Assembly: GCF_051020955.1 (NCBI RefSeq)
Contig: NW_027476307.1
Location: 186,001 to 250,000 of the forward strand
DNA length: 64,000 nt
Source of the DNA: Megalopta genalis
Taxonomy: Eukaryota; Arthropoda; Insecta; Hymenoptera; Halictidae
Direction of reading: 5' to 3'
This document shows positions 1 through 13,800 of this stretch, in pieces (within the stretch, counting starts at the first letter, position 1; every line of letters starts with the position of its first letter). The notes beneath the pieces are model-generated. The model saw nothing but the letters and a program-made list of their open reading frames with translations, did no database searches and was not told the origin of the DNA. The translations under genes and the position numbers were made by a program.

Positions 1-3000
1 AAGCTATATCATTTGTTTCGCATGGATTCGAAGATAACCCTTCTAATTCGCATTGATTTGAGGCTAAATCATGTGTTTCGCTTGGATTTGAAGCTAACTC
101 GTTTGTTTCGCATGCTGTTGAAGCTAAATCATGTATATCACAAGTATTTGAAGCTAAACCATTTGTTTCGCATGGATTCGAAGATAAGCCTTCTACTTCG
201 CATTGATTTTAATCTAAATCATGTGTTTCGCATGGATTTAAAGCTAACTCGTTTGTTTCGCATGCAGTTGAAGCTGAATCATGTATATCACAAGTATTTG
301 AAACTAAACTATTCGTTTCGCATGGATTCGAAGATAAGCCTTCCACTTCGCATTGATTTGATGCTAAATCATGTGTTTCGCAAGGATTTGAAGCTAACTC
401 GTTTGTTTCGCATGCTGTTGAAGCTAACTCAAGTGTATCAAAAGTATTTGAAGCTAAACCATTTGTTTCGCATGGATTCGAAGATAACTCTTCTAATTCG
501 CATTGATTTGAGTCTAAATCATGTGTTTCGCTTGGATTTGAAGCTAACTCGTTTTTTTCGCTAGTAGTTGAAGCTAAATCATGCATATCACAAGTATTTG
601 AAGCTAAACCATTTGTTTCGCATTTATTCGAAGCTAAGCCTTCTACTTCGCATTGATTTGAGGCTATATCATGTGTTTCGCTTGGTTTTGAAGCTAACTC
701 GTTTTTTTCGCATGCAGTTGTAGCTAAGTCATGTATATCACAAGTATTTGAAGCTAAACCATTTGTTTCGCATGGATTCGAAGAAAAGCCTTCTACTTCG
801 CATTGATTTTAATCTAAATCATGTGTTTCGCATGGATTTGAAGCTAATTTGTTTGATTCGCGAGCAGTTGAAGCTAAATCAAGTGTATCACAAGTATTTG
901 AAGCTAAACCATTTGCTTCGCATGGATAGGAAGATCAGCCTTCTACTTCGCATTGATTTGAAGCTAAATCATGTGTTCCGCATGGATTTTAAGCTAACTC
1001 GGTTGTTTCGCATGCAGTTGAAGCTAAATCATGTATATCACAAGTATTTGAAGCTAAACCATTTGTTTCGCATGGATTCGAAGATAAGCCTTCTACTTCG
1101 CATTGACTTTAATCTAAATCATGTGTTTCGCAAGGATTTTAAGCTAACTCGTTTGTTTCGGATGCTGTTGAAGCTAAATCATGTATATCACAAGTATTTG
1201 AAGCTATATCATTTGTTTCGCATGGATTCGAAGATAACCCTTCTAATTCGCATTGATTTGAGGCTAAATCATGTGTTTCGCTTGGATTTGAAGCTAACTC
1301 GTTTTTTTCGCTAGTAGTTGAAGCTAAATCATGCATATCACAAGTATTTGAAGCTAAACCATTTGGTTCGCATTTATTCGAAGCTAAGCCATCTACTTCG
1401 CATTGATTTGAGTCTAAATCGTGTGTTTCGCATGGATTTGAAGCTAGCTCGTTTGTTTCGCATGCTGTTGAAGCTAAATCATGTATATCACAAGTATTTG
1501 CAGCTAAACCATTTGTTTCGCATGGATACGAAGATAAGCCTTCTACTTCGCATTGATTTGAAGTTAAATCATGTGTTTCGCATGGATTTGAATCTAACTC
1601 GTTTATTTCGCACGCTGTTGAAGCTAAATCATGTATATCACAAGTATAAGAAGCTAATCCATTTGTTTCGCATGGATTCGAAGATAAGCCTTCTACTTCA
1701 CATTGATTTGAAGCTAAATCATGTGTTTCGCTTGGATTTGAAGCTAACTCGTTTTTTTCGCTAGTAGTTGAAGCTAAATCATGCATATCACAAGTATTTG
1801 AAGCTAAACCATTTGTTTCGCATGGATTCGAAGATAAGCCTTCTACATCGCATTGATTATAATCTAAATCATGTGTTTCGCATGGATTTGAAGCTAACTC
1901 GTTTGTTTCGCATGCAGTTGAAGCTGAATCATGTATATCACAAGTATTTGAAGCTAAACTATTCGTTTCGCATGGATTCGAAGATAAGCCTTCTACTTCG
2001 CATTGATTTGAAGCTAAATCATGTGTTTCGCATGGATTATAAGCTAACTCGTCTGTTTCGCATGCAGTTGAAGCTAAATCGTGTATATCACAAGTATATG
2101 AAGCTGATCCATTTGTTTCGCATGGATTCGAAGATAAGCCTTCCACTTCGCATTGATTTGATGCTAAATCATGTGTTTCGCATGGATTTGAAGCTAACTC
2201 GTTTGTTTCGCATGCTGTTGAAGCTAACTCAAGTGGATCACAAGTATTTGAAGCTAAACCATTTGCTTCGCATGGATTCGAAGTTAACTCGTTTGTTTCG
2301 CATGCAGTTGAAGCTAAATCACGTATATCAGAAGTATTTGCAGCTAAACCATTTGTTTCGCATGGATACGAAGATAAGCCTTCTACTTCGCATTGATTTG
2401 AAGCTAAATCATGTGTTTCGCATGGATTTGAATCTAACTCGTTTGTTTCGCATGCTGTTGAAGCTAAATCATGTATATCGCAAGTATTTGAAGCTAAACC
2501 ATTTGCTTCGCATGGATTCGAAGATCAGCCTTCTACTTCGCATTGATTTGAAGCTAAATGATGTGTTTCGCATGGATTTGAAGCTTACTCGTTTGTTTCG
2601 CATGCTGTTGAAGCTAAATCATGTATATCACAAGTATTTGAAGCTAAACTATTCGTTTCGCATGGATTCGAAGATAAGCCTTCTACTTCGCATTGATTTG
2701 AAGCTAAATCATGTGTTTCGCATGGATTATAAGCTAACTCGTTTGTTTCGCATGCAGTTGAAGCTAAATCGTGTATATCACAAGTATATGAAGCTGATCC
2801 ATTTCTTCCGCATGGATTCGAAGATAAGCCTTCGACTTCGCATTGATTTGATGCTAAATCATGTGTTTCGCATGGATTTGAAGCTAACTCGTTTGTTTCG
2901 CATGCTGTTGAAGCTAACTCAAGTGGATCACAAGTATTTGAAGCTAAACCATTTGCTTCGCATGGATTCGAAGTTAACTCGTTTGTTTCGCATGCAGTTG

Positions 3001-3018
3001 AAGCTAAATCACGTATAT
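1..3018. repeat. 6630-bp-offset segmental duplication, copy 1
   Basis: This segment matches 6631-9648 monomer by monomer, including rare variants such as the doubled ctagtag in U4 near 561 and 1311 and a U5 with atcagaagtatttg near 2330. Differences seen by eye are single substitutions, for example at about 1432 (agtcta versus aggcta), 2043 and 2570. The offset equals 221 monomers and is not a multiple of 150 bp. The two copies part just after 3018, where this copy has cacaagt and the other cagaagt. The left end of this copy may lie outside the window. Confidence 0.85.
1142..2524 (-). other. Minus-strand open stretch, Cys-containing decapeptide repeat (not supported as a gene)
   Basis: On the minus strand, 461 consecutive codons lack a stop, from after a TGA at 2525-2527 to a TAA at 1139-1141. 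The first ATG in it gives 335 residues. The product is a decapeptide repeat whose five forms are NPCETNGLAS, NQCEVEGLSS, NPCETHDLAS, TACETNELAS and NTCDIHDLAS, so Cys falls every ten residues. No signal peptide, non-repeat domain or start context is visible. The stretch recurs at 7772-9154. I do not recognise the family. The minus frame is stopped repeatedly elsewhere in the array, so this is best read as a relic or by-product frame and not an active gene. Confidence 0.4.
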
Positions 3019-3030
3019 CACAAGTATTTG

Positions 3031-3780
3031 AAGCTAAACCATTTGCTTCGCATGGATTCGAAGATCAGCCTTCTACTTCGCATTGATTTGAAGCTAAATC
3101 ATGTGTTCCGCATGGATTTTAAGCTAACTCGTTTGTTTCGCATGCAGTTGAAGCTAAATCATGTATATCACAAGTATTTGAAGCTAAACCATTTGATTCC
3201 CATGGTTTTGAAGCTAAACTTTCTACTTCGCATTGATTTGAAGATAAATCATGTGTTTCGCTTGGATTTGAAGATAGCTCATTTGTTTCGCATGCTGTTG
3301 AAGCTAAATCATGTATACCACAAGTATTTGAAGCTAACCCATTTGCTTCGCATGGATTCGAAGATCAGCCTTCTACTTCGCATTGATTTGATGCTAAATC
3401 ATGTGTTTCGCATGGATTTGAAGCTAACTCGTTTGTTTCGTATGCTGTTGAAGCTAAATAATGTATATCACAAGTATTTGAAGCTATATCATACGTTTCG
3501 CATGGATTCCAAGATAACCCTTCTAATTCGCATTGATTTGAAGCTAAATCATGTGTTTCGCATGGATTTGAAGCTAACTCGTTTGTTTCGCATGCTGTTG
3601 AAGCTAAATCATGTATATCACAAGTATTTGAAGCTAAACTATTCGTTTCGCATGGATTCGAAGATAACCCTTCTACTTCGCATTGATTTGAAGCTAAATC
3701 ATGTGTTTCGCATGGATTATAAGCTAACTCGTTTTTTTCGCATGCAGTTGTAGCTAAATCATGTATATCACAAGTATTTG
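3031..3780. repeat. 1800-bp-offset duplication, copy 1
   Basis: About 750 bp, five HORs, are repeated at 4831-5580 with a few substitutions, such as gattcg versus gatacg near 3358/5158. A shorter related stretch lies at 5881-6330, a further 1050 bp on. Distinctive content is the U1 variant with tgattcccatgg and the U1 variant with tatatcatacg. Offsets of 1800 and 1050 bp are exact multiples of 150 bp, as expected for exchange in HOR register. Confidence 0.8.
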
Positions 3781-3930
3781 AAGCTAAACCATTTGTTTCG
3801 CATGGATTCGAAGATAACCCTTCTACTTCGCATTGATTTGAAGCTAAATCATGTGTTTCGCATGGATTATAAGCTAACTCGTTTTTTTCGCATGCAGTTG
3901 AAGCTGAATCATGTATGTCACAAGTAGTTG

Positions 3931-4680
3931 AAGCTATATCATACGTTTCGCATGGATTCCAAGATAACCCTTCTAATTCGCATTGATTTGAATCTAAATC
4001 ATGTGTTTCGCATGGATTTGAAGCTAACTCGTTTGTTTCGCATGCTGTTGAAGATAAATCATGTATGTCACAAGTATTTGAAGCTAAACCATTTGTTACG
4101 CATGGATTCGAAGATCAGCCTTCTACTTAGCATTGATTTGATGCTAAATCATGTGTTTCGCATGGATTTGAAGCTGACTCGTTTGTTTCGCATGCTGTTG
4201 AAGCTAAATCATGTATATCACAAGTATTTGAAGCTATATCATTTGTTTCGCATGGATTCGAAGATAACCCTTCTAATTCGCATTGATTTGAGGCTAAATC
4301 ATGTGTTTCGCTTGGATTTGAAGCTAACTCGTTTGTTTCGCATGCTGTTGAAGCTAAATCATGTATATCACAAGTATTTGAAGCTAAACCATTTGTTTCG
4401 CATGGATTCGAAGATAAGCCTTCTACTTCGCATTGATTTTAATCTAAATCATGTGTTTCGCATGGATTTAAAGCTAACTCGTTTGTTTCGCATGCAGTTG
4501 AAGCTGAATCATGTATATCACAAGTATTTGAAACTAAACTATTCGTTTCGCATGGATTCGAAGATAAGCCTTCCACTTCGCATTGATTTGATGCTAAATC
4601 ATGTGTTTCGCAAGGATTTGAAGCTAACTCGTTTGTTTCGCATGCTGTTGAAGCTAACTCAAGTGTATCAAAAGTATTTG
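3931..4680. repeat. 2400-bp-offset duplication, copy 1
   Basis: This 750-bp block recurs at 6331-7080, 16 HORs downstream, with no difference noticed by eye. Shared rare features are atgtatgtca in U5, cttagcattg in U2 and a U5 with aaaagtattt. The right boundary is sharp: aatctaaact here against aagctaaacc at 7081. The left boundary falls at the U1 carrying tatatcatacg. Confidence 0.82.
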
Positions 4681-4830
4681 AATCTAAACTATTCGTTTCG
4701 CATGGATTCGAAGATAAGCCTTCCACTTCGCATTGATTTGATGCTAAATCATGTTTTTCGCATGGATTTGAAGCTAACTCGTTTGTTTCGCATGCTGTTG
4801 AAGCTAACTCAAGTGTATCACAAGTATTTG

Positions 4831-5580
4831 AAGCTAAACCATTTGCTTCGCATGGATTCGAAGATCAGCCTTCTACTTCGCATTGATTTGAAGCTAAATC
4901 ATGTGTTCCGCATGGATTTTAAGCTAACTCGTTTGTTTCGCATGCAGTTGAAGCTAAATCATGTATATCACAAGTATTTGAAGCTAAACCATTTGATTCC
5001 CATGGTTTTGAAGCTAAACTTTCTACTTCGCATTGATTTGAAGATAAATCATGTGTTTCGCTTGGATTTGAAGATAGCTCATTTGTTTCGCATGCTGTTG
5101 AAGCTAAATCATGTATACCACAAGTATTTGAAGCTAACCCATTTGCTTCGCATGGATACGAAGATCAGCCTTCTACTTCGCATTGATTTGATGCTAAATC
5201 ATGTGTTTCGCATGGATTTGAAGCTAACTCGTATGTTTCGCATGCTGTTGAAGCTAAATAATGTATATCACAAGTATTTGAAGCTATATCATACGTTTCG
5301 CATGGATTCCAAGATAACCCTTCTAATTCGCATTGATTTGAAGCTAAATCATGTGTTTCGCATGGATTTGAAGCTAACTCGTTTGTTTCGCATGCTGTTG
5401 AAGCTAAATCATGTATATCACAAGTATTTGAAGCTAAACTATTCGTTTCGCATGGATTCGAAGATAACCCTTCTACTTCGCATTGATTTGAAGCTAAATC
5501 ATGTGTTTCGCATGGATTATAAGCTAACTCGTTTTTTTCGCATGCAGTTGTAGCTAAATCATGTATATCACAAGTATTTG
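4831..5580. repeat. 1800-bp-offset duplication, copy 2
   Basis: This is the partner of 3031-3780. It ends where the other copy runs into a further gataaccc unit and this one into a unit with cgtattgattat. Confidence 0.8.
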
Positions 5581-6330
5581 AAGCTAAACCATTTGTTTCG
5601 CATGGATTCGAAGATAAGCCTTCTACTTCGTATTGATTATAATCTAAATCATGTGTTTCGCACGGATTTAAAGCTAACTCGTTTGTTTCGCATGCAGTTG
5701 AAGCTGAATCATGTATATCACAAGTATTTGAAGCTAAACTATTCGTTTCGCATGGATTCGAAGATAAGCCTTCCACTTCGCATTGATTTGATGCTAAATC
5801 ATGTTTTTCGCAAGGATTTGAAGCTAACTCGTTTGTTTCGCATGCTGTTGAAGCTAACTCAAGTGTATCACAAGTATTTGAAGCTAAACCATTTGCTTCG
5901 CATGGATTCGAAGATCAGCCTTCTACTTCGCATTGATTTGAAGCTAAATCATGTGTTCCGCATGGATTTTAAGCTAACTCGTTTGTTTCGCATGCAGATG
6001 AAGCTAAATCATGTATATCACAAGTATTTGAAGCTAAACCATTTGATTCCCATGGTTTTGAAGCTAAGCTTTCTACTTCGCATTGATTTGAAGATAAATC
6101 ATGTGTTTCGCTTGGATTTGAAGATAACTCATTTGTTTCGCATGCTGTTGAAGCTAAATCATGTATACCACAAGTATTTGAAGCTAACCCATTTGCTTCG
6201 CATGGATTCGAAGATCAGCCTTCTACTTCGCATTGATTTGATGCTAAATCATGTGTTTCGCATGGATTTGAAGCTAACTCGTTTGTTTCGCATGCTGTTG
6301 AAGCTAAATCATGTATATCACAAGTATTTG

Positions 6331-7080
6331 AAGCTATATCATACGTTTCGCATGGATTCCAAGATAACCCTTCTAATTCGCATTGATTTGAATCTAAATC
6401 ATGTGTTTCGCATGGATTTGAAGCTAACTCGTTTGTTTCGCATGCTGTTGAAGATAAATCATGTATGTCACAAGTATTTGAAGCTAAACCATTTGTTACG
6501 CATGGATTCGAAGATCAGCCTTCTACTTAGCATTGATTTGATGCTAAATCATGTGTTTCGCATGGATTTGAAGCTGACTCGTTTGTTTCGCATGCTGTTG
6601 AAGCTAAATCATGTATATCACAAGTATTTGAAGCTATATCATTTGTTTCGCATGGATTCGAAGATAACCCTTCTAATTCGCATTGATTTGAGGCTAAATC
6701 ATGTGTTTCGCTTGGATTTGAAGCTAACTCGTTTGTTTCGCATGCTGTTGAAGCTAAATCATGTATATCACAAGTATTTGAAGCTAAACCATTTGTTTCG
6801 CATGGATTCGAAGATAAGCCTTCTACTTCGCATTGATTTTAATCTAAATCATGTGTTTCGCATGGATTTAAAGCTAACTCGTTTGTTTCGCATGCAGTTG
6901 AAGCTGAATCATGTATATCACAAGTATTTGAAACTAAACTATTCGTTTCGCATGGATTCGAAGATAAGCCTTCCACTTCGCATTGATTTGATGCTAAATC
7001 ATGTGTTTCGCAAGGATTTGAAGCTAACTCGTTTGTTTCGCATGCTGTTGAAGCTAACTCAAGTGTATCAAAAGTATTTG
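6331..7080. repeat. 2400-bp-offset duplication, copy 2
   Basis: This is the partner of 3931-4680. It is partly nested with the 6630-bp duplication: its right part (from 6631) also matches the start of the window, so the same DNA has been copied at least twice. Confidence 0.82.
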
Positions 7081-9648
7081 AAGCTAAACCATTTGTTTCG
7101 CATGGATTCGAAGATAACTCTTCTAATTCGCATTGATTTGAGTCTAAATCATGTGTTTCGCTTGGATTTGAAGCTAACTCGTTTTTTTCGCTAGTAGTTG
7201 AAGCTAAATCATGCATATCACAAGTATTTGAAGCTAAACCATTTGTTTCGCATTTATTCGAAGCTAAGCCTTCTACTTCGCATTGATTTGAGGCTATATC
7301 ATGTGTTTCGCTTGGTTTTGAAGCTAACTCGTTTTTTTCGCATGCAGTTGTAGCTAAGTCATGTATATCACAAGTATTTGAAGCTAAACCATTTGTTTCG
7401 CATGGATTCGAAGAAAAGCCTTCTACTTCGCATTGATTTTAATCTAAATCATGTGTTTCGCATGGATTTGAAGCTAATTTGTTTGATTCGCGAGCAGTTG
7501 AAGCTAAATCAAGTGTATCACAAGTATTTGAAGCTAAACCATTTGCTTCGCATGGATAGGAAGATCAGCCTTCTACTTCGCATTGATTTGAAGCTAAATC
7601 ATGTGTTCCGCATGGATTTTAAGCTAACTCGGTTGTTTCGCATGCAGTTGAAGCTAAATCATGTATATCACAAGTATTTGAAGCTAAACCATTTGTTTCG
7701 CATGGATTCGAAGATAAGCCTTCTACTTCGCATCGACTTTAATCTAAATCATGTGTTTCGCAAGGATTTTAAGCTAACTCGTTTGTTTCGGATGCTGTTG
7801 AAGCTAAATCATGTATATCACAAGTATTTGAAGCTATATCATTTGTTTCGCATGGATTCGAAGATAACCCTTCTAATTCGCATTGATTTGAGGCTAAATC
7901 ATGTGTTTCGCTTGGATTTGAAGCTAACTCGTTTTTTTCGCTAGTAGTTGAAGCTAAATCATGCATATCACAAGTATTTGAAGCTAAACCATTTGGTTCG
8001 CATTTATTCGAAGCTAAGCCATCTACTTCGCATTGATTTGAGGCTAAATCGTGTGTTTCGCATGGATTTGAAGCTAGCTCGTTTGTTTCGCATGCTGTTG
8101 AAGCTAAATCATGTATATCACAAGTATTTGCAGCTAAACCATTTGTTTCGCATGGATACGAAGATAAGCCTTCTACTTCGCATTGATTTGAAGTTAAATC
8201 ATGTGTTTCGCATGGATTTGAATCTAACTCGTTTATTTCGCACGCTGTTGAAGCTAAATCATGTATATCACAAGTATAAGAAGCTAATCCATTTGTTTCG
8301 CATGGATTCGAAGATAAGCCTTCTACTTCACATTGATTTGAAGCTAAATCATGTGTTTCGCTTGGATTTGAAGCTAACTCGTTTTTTTCGCTAGTAGTTG
8401 AAGCTAAATCATGCATATCACAAGTATTTGAAGCTAAACCATTTGTTTCGCATGGATTCGAAGATAAGCCTTCTACATCGCATTGATTATAATCTAAATC
8501 ATGTGTTTCGCATGGATTTGAAGCTAACTCGTTTGTTTCGCATGCAGTTGAAGCTGAATCATGTATATCACAAGTATTTGAAGCTAAACTATTCGTTTCG
8601 CATGGATTCGAAGATAAGCCTTCTACTTCGCATTGATTTGAAGCTAAATCATGTGTTTCGCATGGATTATAAGCTAACTCGTTTGTTTCGCATGCAGTTG
8701 AAGCTAAATCGTGTATATCACAAGTATATGAAGCTGATCCATTTGTTTCGCATGGATTCGAAGATAAGCCTTCCACTTCGCATTGATTTGATGCTAAATC
8801 ATGTGTTTCGCATGGATTTGAAGCTAACTCGTTTGTTTCGCATGCTGTTGAAGCTAACTCAAGTGGATCACAAGTATTTGAAGCTAAACCATTTGCTTCG
8901 CATGGATTCGAAGTTAACTCGTTTGTTTCGCATGCAGTTGAAGCTAAATCACGTATATCAGAAGTATTTGCAGCTAAACCATTTGTTTCGCATGGATACG
9001 AAGATAAGCCTTCTACTTCGCATTGATTTGAAGCTAAATCATGTGTTTCGCATGGATTTGAATCTAACTCGTTTGTTTCGCATGCTGTTGAAGCTAAATC
9101 ATGTATATCGCAAGTATTTGAAGCTAAACCATTTGCTTCGCATGGATTCGAAGATCAGCCTTCTACTTCGCATTGATTTGAAGCTAAATCATGTGTTTCG
9201 CATGGATTTGAAGCTTACTCGTTTGTTTCGCATGCTGTTGAAGCTAAATCATGTATATCACAAGTATTTGAAGCTAAACTATTCGTTTCGCATGGATTCG
9301 AAGATAAGCCTTCTACTTCGCATTGATTTGAAGCTAAATCATGTGTTTCGCATGGATTATAAGCTAACTCGTTTGTTTCGCATGCAGTTGAAGCTAAATC
9401 GTGTATATCACAAGTATATGAAGCTGATCCATTTCTTCCGCATGGATTCGAAGATAAGCCTTCGACTTCGCATTGATTTGATGCTAAATCATGTGTTTCG
9501 CATGGATTTGAAGCTAACTCGTTTGTTTCGCATGCTGTTGAAGCTAACTCAAGTGGATCACAAGTATTTGAAGCTAAACCATTTGCTTCGCATGGATTCG
9601 AAGTTAACTCGTTTGTTTCGCATGCAGTTGAAGCTAAATCACGTATAT
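6631..9648. repeat. 6630-bp-offset segmental duplication, copy 2
   Basis: This is the partner of 1-3018. It keeps the same order of rare variant monomers, including the two U1-to-U4 deletion junctions near 8911 and 9601. A private change is catcgacttt near 7731. High identity over about 3 kb of otherwise heterogeneous monomers indicates recent copying of a block, not chance similarity between repeat units. Confidence 0.85.
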
Positions 9649-10110
9649 CAGAAGTATTTGCAGCTAAACCATTTGTTTCGCATGGATACGAAGAGAAGCC
9701 TTCTACTTCGCATTGATTTGAAGCTAAATCATGTGTTTCGCATGGATTTGAATCTAACTCGTTTGTTTCGCATGCTGTTGAAACTAAATCATGTATATCG
9801 CAAGTATTTGAAGCTAAACCATTTGCTTCGCATGGATTCGAAGATCAGCCTTCTACTTCGCATTGATTTGAAGCTAAATCATGTGTTTCGCATGGATTTG
9901 AAGCTTACTCGTTTGTTTCGCATGCTGTTGAAGCTAAATCATGTATATCACAAGTATTTGAAGCTAAACCATTTGTTTCGCATGGATACGAAGATAACCC
10001 TTCTACTTCGCATTGATTTGAAGCTAAATCATGTGTTTCGCATGGATTATAAGCTAACTCGTTTGTTTCGCATGCAGTTGAAGCTAAATCGTGTATACCA
10101 CAAGTATTTG

Positions 10111-10260
10111 AAGCTAAACCATTTGTTTCGCATGGATTCGAAGATAAGCCTTCTACTTCGCATTGATTTGAAGCTAAATCATGTGTTTCGCATGGATTTG
10201 AATCTAACTCGTTTGTTTCGCATGCTGTTGAAGCTAAATCATGTATATCGCAAGTATTTG
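10111..10260. repeat. Near-consensus 150-bp HOR, reference copy (U1-U2-U3-U4-U5)
   Basis: This copy is a convenient type unit. U1 is 10111-10140, U2 10141-10170, U3 10171-10200, U4 10201-10230 and U5 10231-10260. Shared positions are the opening aagcta or aagata, a central ttcg in U1 to U4 (replaced by atatca or atatcg in U5), and the closing tttg or ttcg. Small departures are aatcta rather than aagcta opening U4, and tatcg instead of tatca in U5. The HOR has a GCATGC palindrome in U4 and a TTCGAA palindrome at the U1/U2 junction. Confidence 0.93.
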
Positions 10261-10811
10261 AAACTAAACCATTTGCTTCGCATGGATTCGAAGATCAGCC
10301 TTCTACTTCGCATTGATTTGAAGCTAAATCATGTGTTTCGCATGGATTTGAAGCTTACTCGTTTGTTTCGCATGCTGTTGAAGCTAAATCATGTATATCA
10401 CAAGTATTTGAAGCTAAACCATTTGTTTCGCATGGATACGAAGATAACCCTTCTACTTCGCATTGATTTGAAGCTAAATCATGTGTTTCGCATGGATTAT
10501 AAGCTAACTCGTTTGTTTCGCATGCAGTTGAAGCTAAATCGTGTATATCACAAGTATTTGAAGCTAAACCATTTGTTTCGCATGGATTCGAAGATAAGCC
10601 TTCTACTTCGCATTGATTTTAATCTAAATCATGTGTTTCGCATGGATTTGAAGCTAACTCGTTTGTTTCGCATGCAGTTGAAGCTGAATCATGTATATCA
10701 CAAGTATTTGAAGCTAAACTATTCGTTTCGCATGGATTCGAAGATAAGCCTTCTACTTCGCATTGATTTGAAGCTAAATCATGTGTTTCGCATGGAATAT
10801 AAGCTAACTCG

Positions 10812-13800
10812 TTTTTTTTCGCATGCAGTTGTACCTAAATCATGTATATCACAAGTATTTGAAGCTAAACCATTTGTTTCGCATGGATTCGAAGATAAGC
10901 CTTCTACTTCGTATTGATTATAATCTAAATCATGTGTTTCGCATGGATTTAAAGCTAACTCGTTTGTTTCGCATGCAGTTGAAGCTGAATCATGTATATC
11001 ACAAGTATTTGAAGCTAAACTATTCGTTTCGCATGGATTCGAAGATAAGCCTTCCACTTCGCATTGATTTGATGCTAAATCATGTGTTTCGCATGGATTT
11101 GAAGCAAACTCGTTTGTTTCGCATGCTGTTGAAGCTAAATCATGTATATCACAAGTATTTGAAGCTATATCATACGTTTCGCATGGATTCCAAGATAACC
11201 CTTCTAATTCGCATTGATTTGAATCTAAATCATGTGTTTCGCATGGATTTGAAGCTAACTCGTTTGTTTCGCATGCTGTTGAAGATAAATCATGTATGTC
11301 ACAAGTATTTGAAGCTGAACCATTTGTTACGCATGGATTCGAAGATCAGCCTTCTACTTCGCATTGATTTGAAGCTAAATCATGTGTTCCGCATGGATTT
11401 TAAGCTAACTCGTTTGTTTCGCATGCTGTTGAAGCTAACTCAAGTGTATCAAAAGTATTTGAAGCTAAACCATTTGCTTCGCATGGATTCGAAGATCAGC
11501 CTTCTACTTCGCATTGATTTGAAGCTAAATCATGTGTTCCGCATGGATTTTAAGCTAACTCGTTTGTTTCGCATGCAGATGAAGCTAAATCATGTATATC
11601 ACAAGTATTTGAAGCTAAACCATTTGATTCCCATGGTTTTGAAGCTAAGCTTTCTACTTCGCATTGATTTGAAGATAAATCATGTACTTCGCTTGGATTT
11701 GAAGATAACTCATTTGTTTCGCATGCTGTTGAAGCTAAATCATGTATATCACAAGTATTTCAAGCTAAACCATTTGCTTCGCATGGATTCGAAGATCAGC
11801 CTTCTACTTCGCATTGATTTGATGCTAAATCATGTGTTTCGCATGGATTTGAAGCTAACTCGTTTGTTTCGCATGCAGTTGAAGCTGAATCATGTATATC
11901 ACAAGTATTTGAAGCTAAACTATTCGTTTCGCATGGATTCGAAGATAAGCCTTCCACTTCGCATTGATTTGATGCTAAATCATGTGTTTCGCATGGATTT
12001 GAAGCAAACTCGTTTGTGTCGCATGCAGTTGAAGCTGAATCATGTATATCACAAGTATTTGAAGCTAAACTATTCGTTTCGCATGGATTCGAAGATAAGC
12101 CTTCCACTTCGCATTGATTTGATGCTAAATCATGTGTTTCGCATGGATTTGAAGCAAACTCGTTTGTTTCGCATGCTGTTGAAGCTAAATCATGTATATC
12201 ACAAGTATTTGAAGCTATATCATACGTTTCGCATGGATTCCAAGATAACCCTTCTAATTCGCATTGATTTGAATCTAAATCATGTGTTTCGCATGGATTT
12301 GAAGATAACTCGTTTGTTTCGCATGCTGTTGAAGATAAATCATGTATGTCACAAGTATTTGAAGCTAAACCATTTGTTACGCATGGATTCGAAGATCAGC
12401 CTTCTACTTCGCATTGATTTTAATCTAAATCATGTGTTTCGCATGGATTTGAAGCTAACTCGTTTGTTTCCCATGCAGTTGAAGCTGAATCATGTATATC
12501 ACAAGTATTTGAAGCTAAACTATTCGTTTCGCATGGATTCGAAGATAAGCCTTCCACTTCGCATTGATTTGATGCTAAATCATGTGTTTCGCATGGATTT
12601 GAAGCAAACTCGTTTGTTTCGCATGCTGTTGAAGCTAAATCATGTATATCACAAGTATTTGAAGCTATATCATACGTTTCGCATGGATTCCAAGATAACC
12701 CTTCTAATTCGCATTGATTTGAATCTAAATCATGTGTTTCGCATGGATTTGAAGATAACTCGTTTGTTTCGCATGCTGTTGAAGATAAATCATGTATGTC
12801 ACAAGTATTTGAAGCTAAACCATTTGTTACGCAAGGATTCGAAGATCAGCCTTCTGCTTAGCATTGATTTGATGCTAAATCATGTGTTTCGCATGGATTT
12901 GAAGCTAACTCGTTTGTTTCGCATGCTGTTGAAGCTAAATCATGTATATCACAAGTATTTGAAGCTATATCATTTGTTTCGCATGGATTCGAAGATAACC
13001 CTTCTAATTCGCATTGATTTGAGGCTAAATCATGTGTTTCGCTTGGATTTGAAGCTAACTCGTTTGTTTCGCATGCTGTTGAAGCTAACTCAAGTGTATC
13101 AAAAGTATTTGAAGCTAAACCATTTGCTTCGCATGGATTCGAAGATCAGCCTTCTACTTCGCATTGATTTGAAGCTAAATCATGTGTTCCGCATGGATTT
13201 TAAGCTAACTCGTTTGTTTCGCATGCAGTTGAAGCTAAATCATGTATATCACAAGTATTTGAAGCTAAACTATTCGTTTCGCATGGATTCGAAGATATTC
13301 CTTCCACTTCGCATTGATTTGATGCTAAATCGTGTGTTTCGCAAGGATTTGAAGCTAACTCGTTTGTTTCGCATGCTGTTGTAGCTAACTCAAGTGTATC
13401 AAAAGTATTTGAAGCTAAACCATTTGCTTCACATGGATTCGAAGATCAGCCTTCTACTTCGCATTGATTTGAAGCTAAATCATGTGTTCCGCATGGATTT
13501 TAAGCTAACTCGTTTGTTTCGCATGCAGTTGAAGCTAAATCATGTATATCACAAGTATTTGAAGCTAAACCATTTGATTCCCATGGTTTTGAAGCTAAGC
13601 TTTCTACTTCGCATTGATTTGAAGATAAATCATGTGTTTCACTTGGATTTGAAGATAACTCATTTGTTTCGCATGCTGTTGAAGCTAAATCATGTATATT
13701 ACAAGTATTTGAAGCTAAACCATTTGCTTCGCATGGATTCGGAGATCAGCCTTCTACTTCGCATTGATTTGATGCTAAATCATGTGTTTCGCATGGATTT

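Larger units (their letters stand above)
1..10811. repeat. Array block A: strict 30-bp register with nested duplications
   Basis: The monomer register does not slip from base 1 until an extra T in the T-run at 10812-10819. Variants typical of this block are U2 with gatcagcc or gataaccc, a U1 with attcgtttcg, and a U1/U2 pair with a gattcccatgg core (3181, 4981, 6031). Some HORs lack U2 and U3, so that U1 runs straight into U4 near 2281, 2971, 8911 and 9601. No gene is supported. The longest plus-strand opening here runs from about 8398 to 10.9 kb and is a by-product of the repeat. Confidence 0.85.

Noticed and set aside
1..10811. Reassigned TAG codon, because nearly all stops in the main plus frame are TAG
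   Set aside because: Common plus-frame codons (AAG, TTG, TCG, CAG) are one change from TAG but not from TAA or TGA, so a TAG bias is expected. Reading through TAG would still not repair the single-base indels.
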